Of a stretch of DNA of 64,000 nucleotides, positions 17,893 to 25,793 are shown piece after piece. The notes under the pieces were generated by a model. The model did not search any database. It was not told the DNA's origin and worked only from the letters and a program-made list of their open reading frames with translations. Both the position numbers and the translations under genes were made by a program. Origin of the DNA: Rhizobium rhizogenes (lineage in GTDB: Bacteria; Pseudomonadota; Alphaproteobacteria; Rhizobiales; Rhizobiaceae); NCBI RefSeq assembly GCF_002005205.3, contig NZ_CP019701.2, forward strand, positions 2,466,501 to 2,530,500, read 5' to 3'. How positions within the stretch are numbered: the first letter of the stretch is position 1; every line of letters starts with the position of its first letter.

Positions 17893-18372
17893 ATGAAACA
17901 TACCACCGTTCTTTTCGTCTGCATGGGCAATATCTGCCGCTCGCCGCTTGCCGAAGGTATCTTGGCACACCTTGCCGATGCTGAAGGCATGTCTCGCCAA
18001 ATCACCGTCGATTCCGCCGGCACCGGCGGCTGGCACGCGGGCGATGCGCCCGATCCGCGATCCATCGCCGTGGCACGGCGGCACGGCGTCGATATTTCCC
18101 GCCAGCGGGCGAGACAGGTCGCCTCGGCGGACTTCGAAAGCTTCGACCTCATCCTCGCCATGGACGAAAACAATCTGGCGAGCCTGCTTCAATCGAGCCC
18201 GCAGGGGCACCGGCACAAAATCCATCTTTTCATGGAATATGCCGCCGGCCGCCGCAAGAATGTCCCCGATCCCTATTACGGGGCCGAGGACGGGTTCCTT
18301 GACGTCTACAACATGCTCTTGGCGGGATGCAGATCGCTGCTCGAAAAGATGGAACTGGACCGCGCCTCGTGA
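17893..18372 (+). CDS. Low-molecular-weight protein tyrosine phosphatase
   Basis: A 159-residue LMW phosphatase. The catalytic loop is VCMGNICRSPLAEG, with Cys10 as nucleophile and Arg16 (C-x5-R). The general acid is Asp in VPDPYYG near residue 126, the normal DPYY motif. Soluble and cytoplasmic. The C-terminus overlaps the convergent ThpR-type gene by 67 bases, which both frames support: the last helix of this protein (LLEKMELDRAS) and the C-terminal tail of the other share the DNA. The substrate is unknown; such enzymes often act on protein or small phosphoesters. Confidence 0.93.
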   Translation: MKHTTVLFVCMGNICRSPLAEGILAHLADAEGMSRQITVDSAGTGGWHAGDAPDPRSIAVARRHGVDISRQRARQVASADFESFDLILAMDENNLASLLQSSPQGHRHKIHLFMEYAAGRRKNVPDPYYGAEDGFLDVYNMLLAGCRSLLEKMELDRAS

Positions 18373-18899
18373 AGCGGGAATGCCTCTTCAACGATATAAG
18401 GCCCGCCGCCCACCGATTCCTTGGACGACATCAGCACGAAACGGCCGACCGTGAAGGGCGAGGTGCGGAAGTTGCCGCGTCCGGAAAGATACTGCACCAC
18501 ATCGTCCACGCGGGAGGAGCGCAGCCGTGCAAGCGTGACATGCGGCATGAACTTGCGCGGATCGGGCGGCAGACCGATCCTCTGGCAGATTCTTTCGATT
18601 TCCGCCTGAAGCGCATGCATTTCCGGTGAGGGAGAAACCCCGGCCCAGATGGAATGCGGTTTCTTGGAACCGAAGGAACCCATGCCGGTGAGGTTGAGCT
18701 GGAACTCCGGCCTTTCGATCCGATCCAGCCTGTCCACGACCTCATCGGCGGTCCGCCCGTCGATGTCACCGATAAAACGCAGGGTTATGTGATAATTCTC
18801 CACATCGATCCACCGGGCTCCCGGCAGACCACCGCGCAACAATGAGAGGCTCATAGCCGCATTGCGCGGAATTTCGAGGGCGGTAAACAGTCTCGGCAT
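18306..18899 (-). CDS. thpR: RNA 2',3'-cyclic phosphodiesterase (2'-5' RNA ligase family, ThpR)
   Basis: A 197-residue member of the 2H phosphoesterase superfamily. The two catalytic HxT motifs are HITLRF at residues 37-42 and HVTLARL near residue 119. The start ATG 18899 (MPRLFTALEIP) matches family N-termini; a longer start at 18944 adds 15 residues. It hydrolyses 2',3'-cyclic phosphates on RNA and can ligate 2'-5' ends of tRNA halves in vitro. The C-terminal tail after FPLHEA (about 20 residues) has no counterpart in short relatives and lies entirely in the region that overlaps the phosphatase gene. Confidence 0.92.
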   Translation of the reverse strand: MPRLFTALEIPRNAAMSLSLLRGGLPGARWIDVENYHITLRFIGDIDGRTADEVVDRLDRIERPEFQLNLTGMGSFGSKKPHSIWAGVSPSPEMHALQAEIERICQRIGLPPDPRKFMPHVTLARLRSSRVDDVVQYLSGRGNFRTSPFTVGRFVLMSSKESVGGGPYIVEEAFPLHEARSSSIFSSSDLHPAKSML

Positions 18900-18967
18900 G
18901 GCGAGCTCCCCGAATCTCTTGGCAGAACAAGCATAGCGAATCACGCAATGCAGACGGGCGCAAGTGC

Positions 18968-19618
18968 TTATTTTTTTTGCGCACCGATTGTCTTGATGAA
19001 GCTTTCAACAGCCGGCAAAGATTTCTCCACCATCATTGCCACGCCCTTCGTATTGGGGTGCATCTTGTCATCCAGCTTCAGCGCGTCATCCGTCACCACC
19101 CCGTCCAGAAAGAAGGGATAAAGCGGCAGGTTGTATTTTTCCGCAAGCTTTGGAAAGATCGGATTGAAGCGCCTGGCATAGTCGTCGCCCATATTCGGCG
19201 GCGCCATAATGCCGACCAGCAGCACCGCTATATTGCGTTTCTGAAAACCGGAAATGATGGCGTCAAGGTTCTTTTCCGTCTGTTCCGGCGCAATACCACG
19301 CAAGGCATCATTGGCACCGAGCTCCAGAATGACCCCATCCGTACCATCAGGCACGGACCATTCCGCCCTTGCCAGACCGCCGGAAGACGTATCGCCGGAC
19401 ACGCCGGCATTGGCGACTGCGACATTGACGCCCTTCGCCTTTAATGCAGCTTCAAGCTGTGCCGTATAGCTGTCGGTGGGGGGCAGCTGATACCCGGCCA
19501 TGAGGCTGTCGCCAAGACCGACCAGTTGCAATGTCCGCTCCTGAGCCGTGGCCACCGAGGCGGAAAAGGCAGCGGCGAAAATGACGATGAAGTGAAACAG
19601 GGCAGCTTTAAATCTCAT
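18968..19618 (-). CDS. tesA: Arylesterase / lysophospholipase TesA (SGNH hydrolase)
   Basis: A 216-residue periplasmic esterase of the GDSL/SGNH family. Residues 1-26 (MRFKAALFHFIVIFAAAFSASVATAQ) are a signal peptide. The catalytic blocks are GLGDSLMAGYQLPP (Ser37), GVSGDTSSGGLAR (Gly of oxyanion hole), LELGANDALRG (Asn near 103) and DDKMHPNTKG (Asp and His near 190). The start is ATG 19618; an in-frame GTG directly upstream is possible. It diverges from a YbbA-YbbP ABC pair, the same neighbourhood as tesA-ybbA-ybbP in Escherichia coli, which suggests a conserved envelope-lipid module. Confidence 0.94.
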   Translation of the reverse strand: MRFKAALFHFIVIFAAAFSASVATAQERTLQLVGLGDSLMAGYQLPPTDSYTAQLEAALKAKGVNVAVANAGVSGDTSSGGLARAEWSVPDGTDGVILELGANDALRGIAPEQTEKNLDAIISGFQKRNIAVLLVGIMAPPNMGDDYARRFNPIFPKLAEKYNLPLYPFFLDGVVTDDALKLDDKMHPNTKGVAMMVEKSLPAVESFIKTIGAQKK

Positions 19619-19711
19619 CACGGCTTTCCTAACTTGGTTCCCATTGTCTGAAATACCGACCGCATCGACACCGCCAGACCGTTTTCATCACCCTATATAG
19701 GAACGAGAATT

Positions 19712-20422
19712 GTGACGAAAAGCATCATAGAGCTGAAGAAGGCCGACCTCACCCTTGGCAACGCCGCCGCCTCCGTCCACGTTCTCAAATCCATCGATCT
19801 GTCCATCAGTGAAGGTGAAGCGGTTGGCATCGTCGGCCCTTCCGGCTCGGGAAAATCGACGCTGCTGATGGTGCTTGCCGGTCTCGAGCGGCCCGACAGC
19901 GGTGAGATCGTCATTGCGGATACGGAACTTCACAGGCTCGGCGAGGATGCGCTGGCGGATTTCCGCGGCAGGAATATCGGCATCGTCTTCCAGTCCTTCC
20001 ACCTCATCGCCAATATGACGGCTCTGGAAAACGTGGCCGTTCCGTTGGAACTGGCCAACGTCGCAAACCCCTTCGAAATCGCCAGGCGCGAACTCGTCGC
20101 CGTCGGCCTCGGCGAACGCCTCAACCACTATCCCGGCCAGCTTTCCGGCGGCGAGCAGCAGCGTGTCGCCATTGCCCGCGCACTTGCACCTTCGCCGGCC
20201 GTGCTGATTGCCGACGAACCAACGGGCAATCTCGATACCGATACCGGCAGGCAGATCGCCGATCTTCTGTTTGCAAAACAGGCCGAACGCGGCATGACCA
20301 TGGTGCTCGTCACCCATGATCCGTCGCTCGCCGCCCGGTGCTCACGGCAGATCAAGGTGCGATCCGGCGAGATTGAGGGCGACAGCGCCCGCCCCCAGAT
20401 GGCGCGGGCGGTATCGGCATGA
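19712..20422 (+). CDS. ybbA: ABC transporter ATP-binding protein (YbbA-like, LolD group)
   Basis: A 236-residue ATPase of the MacB/LolD/YbbA class. Walker [12 protein letters not shown] (residues 42-52), signature LSGGEQQRVAIARAL (about 146) and Walker B VLIADEPTGNLDTDTG (about 170), where NLD is typical of this class. The start is GTG 19712; no ATG is available upstream in frame. It overlaps the permease start by four bases (ATGA). Together the two make an extracytoplasmic mechanotransmission-type complex, not a classical pump. Divergent from tesA. Confidence 0.93.
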   Translation: MTKSIIELKKADLTLGNAAASVHVLKSIDLSISEGEAVGIVGPSGSGKSTLLMVLAGLERPDSGEIVIADTELHRLGEDALADFRGRNIGIVFQSFHLIANMTALENVAVPLELANVANPFEIARRELVAVGLGERLNHYPGQLSGGEQQRVAIARALAPSPAVLIADEPTGNLDTDTGRQIADLLFAKQAERGMTMVLVTHDPSLAARCSRQIKVRSGEIEGDSARPQMARAVSA

Positions 20423-22980
20423 TCGGCTCCATTTTCCCGTCTTTCGCCAATGTAAGAAACGCCATGAGGCTTGCGCGCCGCGAAATTCGTGGCGGCCTGC
20501 GTGGCTTTTACATTTTCCTCGCCTGCATTGCGCTCGGAACCGGCGCCATAGCCGCCGTCAACTCCGTGTCGCGCGCAGTCACCAGCGCCATAGCCACCGA
20601 AGGCCAGTCGATCCTCGCCGGAGACGTCCGTTTCGAACTGCGCAACAGGGAGGCGACGCAGGAGGAACGGGCCTATCTCGACGGCCTTGGTACCGTCGCG
20701 GTTTCCACCGGGCTGCGTTCCATGGCGCGCCTTGCCGATGGGTCCGAACAGACCCTGACGGAAGTGAAGGCCATCGACGGCGCCTACCCGCTCTATGGCA
20801 CCTTCGTGGCTGATCCGAACCGGCCGCTGAATGAGCTTCTAGCCGGAAACGGCGACACCTATGGCGCCATTGCCGCACCGCTCTTGCTGGAACGGCTCGG
20901 CATCAAGGTCGGCGATGAAGTCCTGCTCGGCAATGCAAAGCTGAAACTGACCGGCACCGTGGTCGACGAGCCGGATGCGCTGTCTGACGGTTTCGGTTTT
21001 GCTCCAAGGCTGATGGTCAGCCGCGATGCCCTTTTCGCCTCCGGTCTCGTTCAGACGGGAAGTCTCGTCGAACACGCCTACAAGATCAAACTGAACGATC
21101 CTTCGGCGCGGGCAACCATGACCGATGCGGCCAACAAGGCCTTTCCGGATGCCGGCTGGTCCGTTCGCACCAGTGATCGGGCAGCGCCATCGCTCACCGA
21201 AAACGTCAACCGCTTCTCGCAGTTCCTGACACTGGTAGGCCTCACCGCCCTCATCGTCGGCGGGGTTGGCGTCGCCAATGCCGTTCGCGCGTTTCTGGAT
21301 TCCAAGCGCACCACCATCGCCTCGCTGAAATGCCTCGGCGCGCCTGCCTCCGTGGTCACCATGACCTATCTCTTCCAGATTGCCTTCATTGCCGCCGTTG
21401 GCATCGTCATCGGCCTTCTGGTCGGCGCCATCGCGCCGCTGATTGCCATGCGGTTTCTGGAAGGCGTGCTGCCCGTGCCGGAGGAGCTTGCCTTTTATCC
21501 CGGCGCTCTCGGCCTCGCCGCCCTGTTCGGCCTCCTGACGACGCTTGCTTTCGCCATCGTACCGCTCGGTCAGGCGCGCGAGGTGCCGGCGACGGCGCTT
21601 TTCCGTGAACAGGGTTTCGAGGAAGGCAGCTGGCCATCCTGGCCTTATCTGGCCGCAACCGGCCTGCTGCTGGCGGCGCTGGCCGCGCTTGCCATCTTCT
21701 CGGCGGAAGACCGCTTCATCGCCTCGGTCTTCCTTGCTGCCATCGCATTTGCCTTCGTGGTGCTGCGACTGGTAGCCTCCGGCGTCAAGGCCATCGCCAA
21801 ACGCAGCCCGCGCGTTCACTCCGCCGCCCTTCGTCTGGCAATCGGCAATATCCATCGCCCCGGCGCGCTCACACCTTCGGTCGTCCTCTCCCTTGGCCTT
21901 GGCCTGACCCTGCTCGTGACGCTGACGCTGATCGACGGCAATCTGCGCCGCGAGCTGACGGACAGCCTGCCGGAGCGCGCGCCGAACTTCTTCTTCGTCG
22001 ATATCCAAGGCAGCGAACTTCAGGGCTTCCGCGATCTTCTCAAACGGGAAGCGCCTGATGGCACGCTGACCGAGGTGCCAATGCTGCGCGGCCGCATCCT
22101 CGCGCTCAACGGCGAGGATGTGACAAAGATGGAGGTGCCACCCGCCGGACGCTGGGTGCTGCGCGGCGATCGGGGCATCACCTATTCGCAGGATATTCCC
22201 GAAAACGCGACACTGACGGAAGGAAGCTGGTGGGGCCCGGACTATAGTGGCGAGTCATTGGTCTCCTTCGCGGCGGAAGAAGCACAGGAACTCGGCCTCA
22301 AGATCGGCGACAGTGTCACCGTCAACGTCCTCGGCCGCAGTATCACGGCGAAGATCGCCAATCTGCGCAATGTCGAATGGGAATCCCTCTCGATCAATTT
22401 CGTCATGGTGTTTTCGCCAAATACCTTCCGCGGCGCACCCCACGCCTGGCTTGCGACACTTGCCGATCCTTCCGCTTCCGCAAGCGACGAAGGCCGCATA
22501 TTGCGTTCCGTCACCAATACCTATCCGACGATCACCAGCGTGCGTGTGAAAGATGCGCTCGATGTCGTCAACCGGCTGGTCGGCCAGCTCGCCACCGCCA
22601 TTCGCGCCGCTGCGGCCGTCGCGCTCATCGCCTCCGTTCTGGTTCTCGCCGGCGCCCTTGCCGCCGGAAACCGCGCCCGCACCCATGACGCAGTCATCCT
22701 GAAAACGCTGGGCGGCACGCGAAACCTGCTCATCCGCGCCTTTTCCTACGAATATATGATGCTCGGTCTCGCCACCGCCGTTTTCGCGCTGTTCGCCGGC
22801 GGCGTCTCCGCATGGTTCGTGATTGCCCGCATCATGAAACTGCCCTCCAGCTTCCTGCCGGATGTGGCGATCGGCACGCTTGTCGTCGCCCTCGTCATGA
22901 CGGTCGGCATCGGCCTCATCGGCACCTGGCGGATTCTCGGACAGAAGGCGGCGCCGGTTCTCAGGCAGGCGGGGGAATGA
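20419..22980 (+). CDS. ybbP: FtsX-like ABC permease (YbbP family)
   Basis: An 853-residue inner-membrane protein. It has an N-terminal helix near residues 30-50, a large extracytoplasmic domain (about 50-260), three helices in a first FtsX core (about 270-400, VGLTALIVGGVGVANAVRAFLD), further helices near 415-450, a second periplasmic domain, and a C-terminal FtsX core (about 730-850, with AGNRARTHDAVILKTLGGTRN). This duplicated architecture is the YbbP/MacB-like type. With YbbA it probably moves or extracts a lipid or lipophilic ligand from the membrane. It is translated with ybbA by ATGA coupling. Confidence 0.92.
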   Translation: MIGSIFPSFANVRNAMRLARREIRGGLRGFYIFLACIALGTGAIAAVNSVSRAVTSAIATEGQSILAGDVRFELRNREATQEERAYLDGLGTVAVSTGLRSMARLADGSEQTLTEVKAIDGAYPLYGTFVADPNRPLNELLAGNGDTYGAIAAPLLLERLGIKVGDEVLLGNAKLKLTGTVVDEPDALSDGFGFAPRLMVSRDALFASGLVQTGSLVEHAYKIKLNDPSARATMTDAANKAFPDAGWSVRTSDRAAPSLTENVNRFSQFLTLVGLTALIVGGVGVANAVRAFLDSKRTTIASLKCLGAPASVVTMTYLFQIAFIAAVGIVIGLLVGAIAPLIAMRFLEGVLPVPEELAFYPGALGLAALFGLLTTLAFAIVPLGQAREVPATALFREQGFEEGSWPSWPYLAATGLLLAALAALAIFSAEDRFIASVFLAAIAFAFVVLRLVASGVKAIAKRSPRVHSAALRLAIGNIHRPGALTPSVVLSLGLGLTLLVTLTLIDGNLRRELTDSLPERAPNFFFVDIQGSELQGFRDLLKREAPDGTLTEVPMLRGRILALNGEDVTKMEVPPAGRWVLRGDRGITYSQDIPENATLTEGSWWGPDYSGESLVSFAAEEAQELGLKIGDSVTVNVLGRSITAKIANLRNVEWESLSINFVMVFSPNTFRGAPHAWLATLADPSASASDEGRILRSVTNTYPTITSVRVKDALDVVNRLVGQLATAIRAAAAVALIASVLVLAGALAAGNRARTHDAVILKTLGGTRNLLIRAFSYEYMMLGLATAVFALFAGGVSAWFVIARIMKLPSSFLPDVAIGTLVVALVMTVGIGLIGTWRILGQKAAPVLRQAGE

Positions 22981-23084
22981 TCATCGGTTGTGCGCCGCTT
23001 AACTTTAGCGATTAATTCTTTGTAATGATCGCCAAAACGTGAGCGCTTTTCGCGCATATGGTGTCTTTTCGACGGGAAAAGGCC

Positions 23085-23113
23085 TTGTATCGGACACGTT
23101 CTGCCATCATATT
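23085..23113 (+). promoter_or_regulatory. Predicted sigma-70-type promoter before ybhL
   Basis: TTGTAT and CATATT separated by 17 bases, close to the alphaproteobacterial CTTGAC-N17-CTATAT consensus. It would place the RNA start near 23120, just before the structured leader. Confidence 0.4.
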
Positions 23114-23131
23114 CCTGAGCAGGCTTGCTGA

Positions 23132-23184
23132 AGCTCCGCAGCGGCGCCCGGGAGGTATCCCGACACCGTAGCAATTACGGAGCT
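23132..23184 (+). ncRNA. Structured 5' leader, ybhL-leader type
   Basis: Outer pairing AGCTCCG (23132-23138) with CGGAGCT (23178-23184) encloses a 5 bp hairpin CGGGA-GGTA-TCCCG (23149-23162). The right arm ends just before the AGAGGAA ribosome site. A conserved RNA leader has been reported upstream of ybhL genes in alphaproteobacteria (Corbino and colleagues, 2005; Rfam ybhL leader); the position and gene context fit. The ligand, if any, is unknown. I match it by context and structure, not by a covariance model. Confidence 0.6.
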
Positions 23185-23198
23185 CAAAAGAGGAAACA

Positions 23199-23936
23199 AT
23201 GGCTGACTTCAATAACTACCAGAACCGCATGGCGCAGACCCGTGCACAGACTGGTGCGATGATCGATGAGGGTCTTCGCGCCTATATGCTCAAGGTTTAC
23301 AACCTGATGGCGCTGGCTCTGGTCATCACCGGCGTTGCAGCGTTCGGTACCTATACGCTCGCCGCTTCGAACCCGGCCTTCGCCCAGCTGCTTTACGCTT
23401 CGCCGCTGCGCTGGGTTGTCATGCTGGCACCGCTCGCACTGGTTTTCTTCCTTAGCTTCCGTATTCAGAACATGAGCGTTTCTGCCGCGCAGACGACCTT
23501 CTGGGTCTATGCGGCGCTGATGGGCGTGTCGCTGTCGGCGATCTTCCTGGTCTTTACCGGCCAGAGCATCGTGCAGACGTTCTTCGTGACCGCAGCCTCG
23601 TTCGGTGCGCTCTCGCTTTACGGTTACACCACGAAGAAGAACCTTTCCGGCCTCGGTTCGTTCCTCATCATGGGTCTGTTCGGCCTGATCATCGCCTCCA
23701 TCGTCAACATCTTCCTTGCATCGTCCGCGCTGCAGTTCGCGATTTCCGCGATCGGTGTGCTGATCTTCGCAGGCCTGACCGCCTACGACACCCAGAAGAT
23801 CAAGGAAATGTATTTCGATGGTGACGACGTTGCCGTGGCCGGTCGCAAGGCCATCATGGGCGCGCTGACCCTCTATCTCGACTTTATCAACCTCTTCACC
23901 TTCCTTCTGCAGTTCCTCGGTAACCGCGACGACTAA
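23199..23936 (+). CDS. Bax inhibitor-1 / YbhL-YccA family membrane protein
   Basis: A 245-residue membrane protein with seven predicted helices. The N-terminal 30 residues (MADFNNYQNRMAQTRAQTGAMIDEG) are soluble and polar, then hydrophobic segments follow from residue 30 to the end. The BI-1 motif GLTAYDTQKIKEMYFDG near residue 190 is present, including the acidic D-x-Q-K part thought to form the calcium or proton channel. The start ATG 23199 follows AGAGGAAAC. The gene has a structured leader and a strong terminator and stands alone. In bacteria the role is unclear; proposed links are membrane-protein quality control and ion leak. Confidence 0.93.
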   Translation: MADFNNYQNRMAQTRAQTGAMIDEGLRAYMLKVYNLMALALVITGVAAFGTYTLAASNPAFAQLLYASPLRWVVMLAPLALVFFLSFRIQNMSVSAAQTTFWVYAALMGVSLSAIFLVFTGQSIVQTFFVTAASFGALSLYGYTTKKNLSGLGSFLIMGLFGLIIASIVNIFLASSALQFAISAIGVLIFAGLTAYDTQKIKEMYFDGDDVAVAGRKAIMGALTLYLDFINLFTFLLQFLGNRDD

Positions 23937-23965
23937 GGTTGAGAGGCTTTCAAGACAGACATGCG

Positions 23966-23992
23966 AAAGGCGGCCCTTCGGCCGCCTTTTTA
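23966..23992 (+). terminator. Intrinsic terminator after ybhL
   Basis: AAAGGCGGCC-CTTC-GGCCGCCTTTTTA, ten-base stem and T run, 30 bases after the stop. Confidence 0.93.
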
Positions 23993-24064
23993 TTTGGGAA
24001 CGGTCATAGCTGACGATGGCTCACCCGCCCGTCCTATCCGGCAGGCGGCCATCGGTTCTGAAGC

Positions 24065-24457
24065 CTATTCGATGAGTTTCAGGACCTTGTCGAAAACCTT
24101 GAGAACCTGCGGCAGCTCATGGCCGCGTTTGAGAATACGGCCATCCGTATTCACCACACAATAAGCACCCTGTTTCGCCGCCAGCCTGGGGTTCTTCTCA
24201 ATCCTGTACAGCGGCATTTCACCCGAACGTTTGAAGACCGAAAACACCGCCTTGTCCTTCAGATGGTCAATGGCGTAGTCGCGCCATTCCCCCTCTCCCA
24301 CCATCCGACCATAGATGCGCAGGATCGCATCCAGCTCGCGGCGGTGAAAGGTGACCGGCAAAGGGTCCTTGTTCTTTTTATACTCGCGGAGATCGATAAC
24401 GGTGGAATTGTCGCGTGAAGCGGTTTGCACCTGCTGCACATCCGGTTGATCGGTCAT
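24065..24457 (-). CDS. DUF2794 family protein
   Basis: A 130-residue soluble protein of DUF2794, found mainly in Alphaproteobacteria. Visible features are VTFHRRELDAILRIYGRMV (near residue 35-55), EWRDYAIDHLKDKAVFSVFKRSGEMPLYRIEKNP and the C-terminal GRILKRGHELPQVLKVFDKVLKLIE. There is no known activity. The N-terminal 30 residues are polar. The start ATG 24457 has GGAGGTATT upstream. It stands alone, 400 bp from the next gene on the same strand. Confidence 0.9.
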   Translation of the reverse strand: MTDQPDVQQVQTASRDNSTVIDLREYKKNKDPLPVTFHRRELDAILRIYGRMVGEGEWRDYAIDHLKDKAVFSVFKRSGEMPLYRIEKNPRLAAKQGAYCVVNTDGRILKRGHELPQVLKVFDKVLKLIE

Positions 24458-24857
24458 CCAATACCTCCGATTCCACCCAAATCATCCAACCAATGTGAGC
24501 CTGAGACGGCGAAATTGCAAGCCTTGCGAGGTCTTTGGGCAACGCGCAGGACGATGCGGGAAGACTCTGAAAAATCTTGGTCGGCTATAAAACCGGAAAG
24601 CCCGTGACAGGGAAAGGATCGTCGCAATTTCGCGGAAAAGCACTGCCCGCAACAAAAGCAGGGGTAAAAAATGGTAACCATTTAGGCAGCCACTTTCGCA
24701 GGGCTTGCCGTATTTCGGTCAAACCATGGCCTGAATTGGGTGGAATAGTCCTATTGTCAATTGATGCCTAGGCACCAAGATGACCCGGTCCGGTGCATTG
24801 ACCCTTTACCCCCAGCCCCCAATGCCCGGACCGGATCTTCAATCGCCAGGTCGGCGA
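24458..24857. other. Intergenic region with two palindromes
   Basis: 400 bp without a supported gene, between DUF1223 and DUF2794 genes, both read leftward. It holds a perfect 7 bp palindrome AAATGGT-A-ACCATTT (24669-24683) and a long hairpin (24785-24834). It must contain the DUF2794 promoter. The small reading frames here have no ribosome sites or family features. Confidence 0.5.
24785..24834 (-). repeat. Long hairpin downstream of DUF1223 gene
   Basis: CCGGTCCGGTGCATTG (24785-24800) pairs with CAATGCCCGGACCGG (24820-24834), 15 pairs with one bulged T and a 19-base C-rich loop. It is 23 bases past the DUF1223 stop but no T run follows, so it is not a standard terminator. It may be an RNA 3' end stabiliser or a dispersed repeat. 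Confidence 0.65.
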
Positions 24858-25598
24858 TTATGGCTTTTCATTTCCCAGCAAAATACTTGCGCCGACGATT
24901 GCCGCCGGATCACCACTGGCATTGGCCGTCTGCAAAAGCACGGCGCAGCCGCCCTTTTTCACCTTTGCCACGACGCTCGCGGGAAGCTTCACCGTCATCG
25001 GCGAACCATCCCACATGCCGACAGTCTGTACGTCGTAGACGCTGTGCCAGTAGGACATTTTTTTCCCCTGGTTCTCGCCCTTCTGCACATCCACCGTCTG
25101 TTCACGCGTGAAATAGGCAACGACGACATCGGCCTTGCCGCTGCCGGCACCGATATCAATCTCGACCTCGTCGCCGGCAAATTTTGACGAGACCGGCACG
25201 TTCAACCCCTGGCCTTCGCGCTTGAAGGCATCCAGCCTGTCATAGATGCCGCGAACATCCGCACCCTTGACATGGTCGCGGCCGTTGAGAATGGCCTGCG
25301 GCGTATAGACCCCGTTGCGGCCCAGCGCCCGCATGTAACCATATTGCCGGTCGGTATTTTCCTTCGAGGCCAGCGAATCGGTCCAGCCAAGATAGTTCCA
25401 GTAGTCGACATGGTAGGAAAGGCCGACGACATCGCCCTTCTGGATCATCTTGCGCAGCGCCTCGTCCGCCGGCGGGCAGGATGCGCATCCCTGCGATGTG
25501 AACAATTCGACAACGCCCTTCACAGCCTCCTGCGCCTGCGCGGAGGTGACGAGAAACGTGCCGAGAAGACATATCGACAGGGGAAATTTCAGCGGCAT
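24858..25598 (-). CDS. DUF1223 family secreted thioredoxin-like protein
   Basis: A 246-residue exported protein. Residues 1-22 (MPLKFPLSICLLGTFLVTSAQA) are a signal peptide. VVELFTSQGCASCPPADEAL holds a CxxC pair at Cys38 and Cys41 in a thioredoxin-like position, and GLSYHVDYWNYLGWTD follows, the DUF1223 signature. YTPQAILNGR is also typical. The function is unproven, perhaps periplasmic thiol chemistry. The start is ATG 25598 with AAGG upstream; the reading from 25691 adds 31 unrelated residues. It lies downstream of acnA on the same strand, separated from it by a terminator. Confidence 0.9.
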   Translation of the reverse strand: MPLKFPLSICLLGTFLVTSAQAQEAVKGVVELFTSQGCASCPPADEALRKMIQKGDVVGLSYHVDYWNYLGWTDSLASKENTDRQYGYMRALGRNGVYTPQAILNGRDHVKGADVRGIYDRLDAFKREGQGLNVPVSSKFAGDEVEIDIGAGSGKADVVVAYFTREQTVDVQKGENQGKKMSYWHSVYDVQTVGMWDGSPMTVKLPASVVAKVKKGGCAVLLQTANASGDPAAIVGASILLGNEKP

Positions 25599-25749
25599 TA
25601 CGAAAACCTTTGTCCGGAAGATATCCAGACGAATTGATGCGATCAATCCTGCCGGGATGCAAACCGGAAAATAACGTCTATTGCCCTTCAATAGAAAGTC
25701 ACGAAGGGGTGAGCGGCAATCACAAAACTATAGTTTCTGAAACGGGGAA

Positions 25750-25775
25750 AGACGCCGGAATTTCTCCCGGCGTCT
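25750..25775 (-). terminator. Intrinsic terminator after acnA
   Basis: AGACGCCGG / CCGGCGTCT, nine pairs with an eight-base loop, followed by TTTCC on the minus strand, 19 bases after the acnA stop. Confidence 0.82.
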
Positions 25776-25793
25776 TATTGATCCAGAGTTTTA

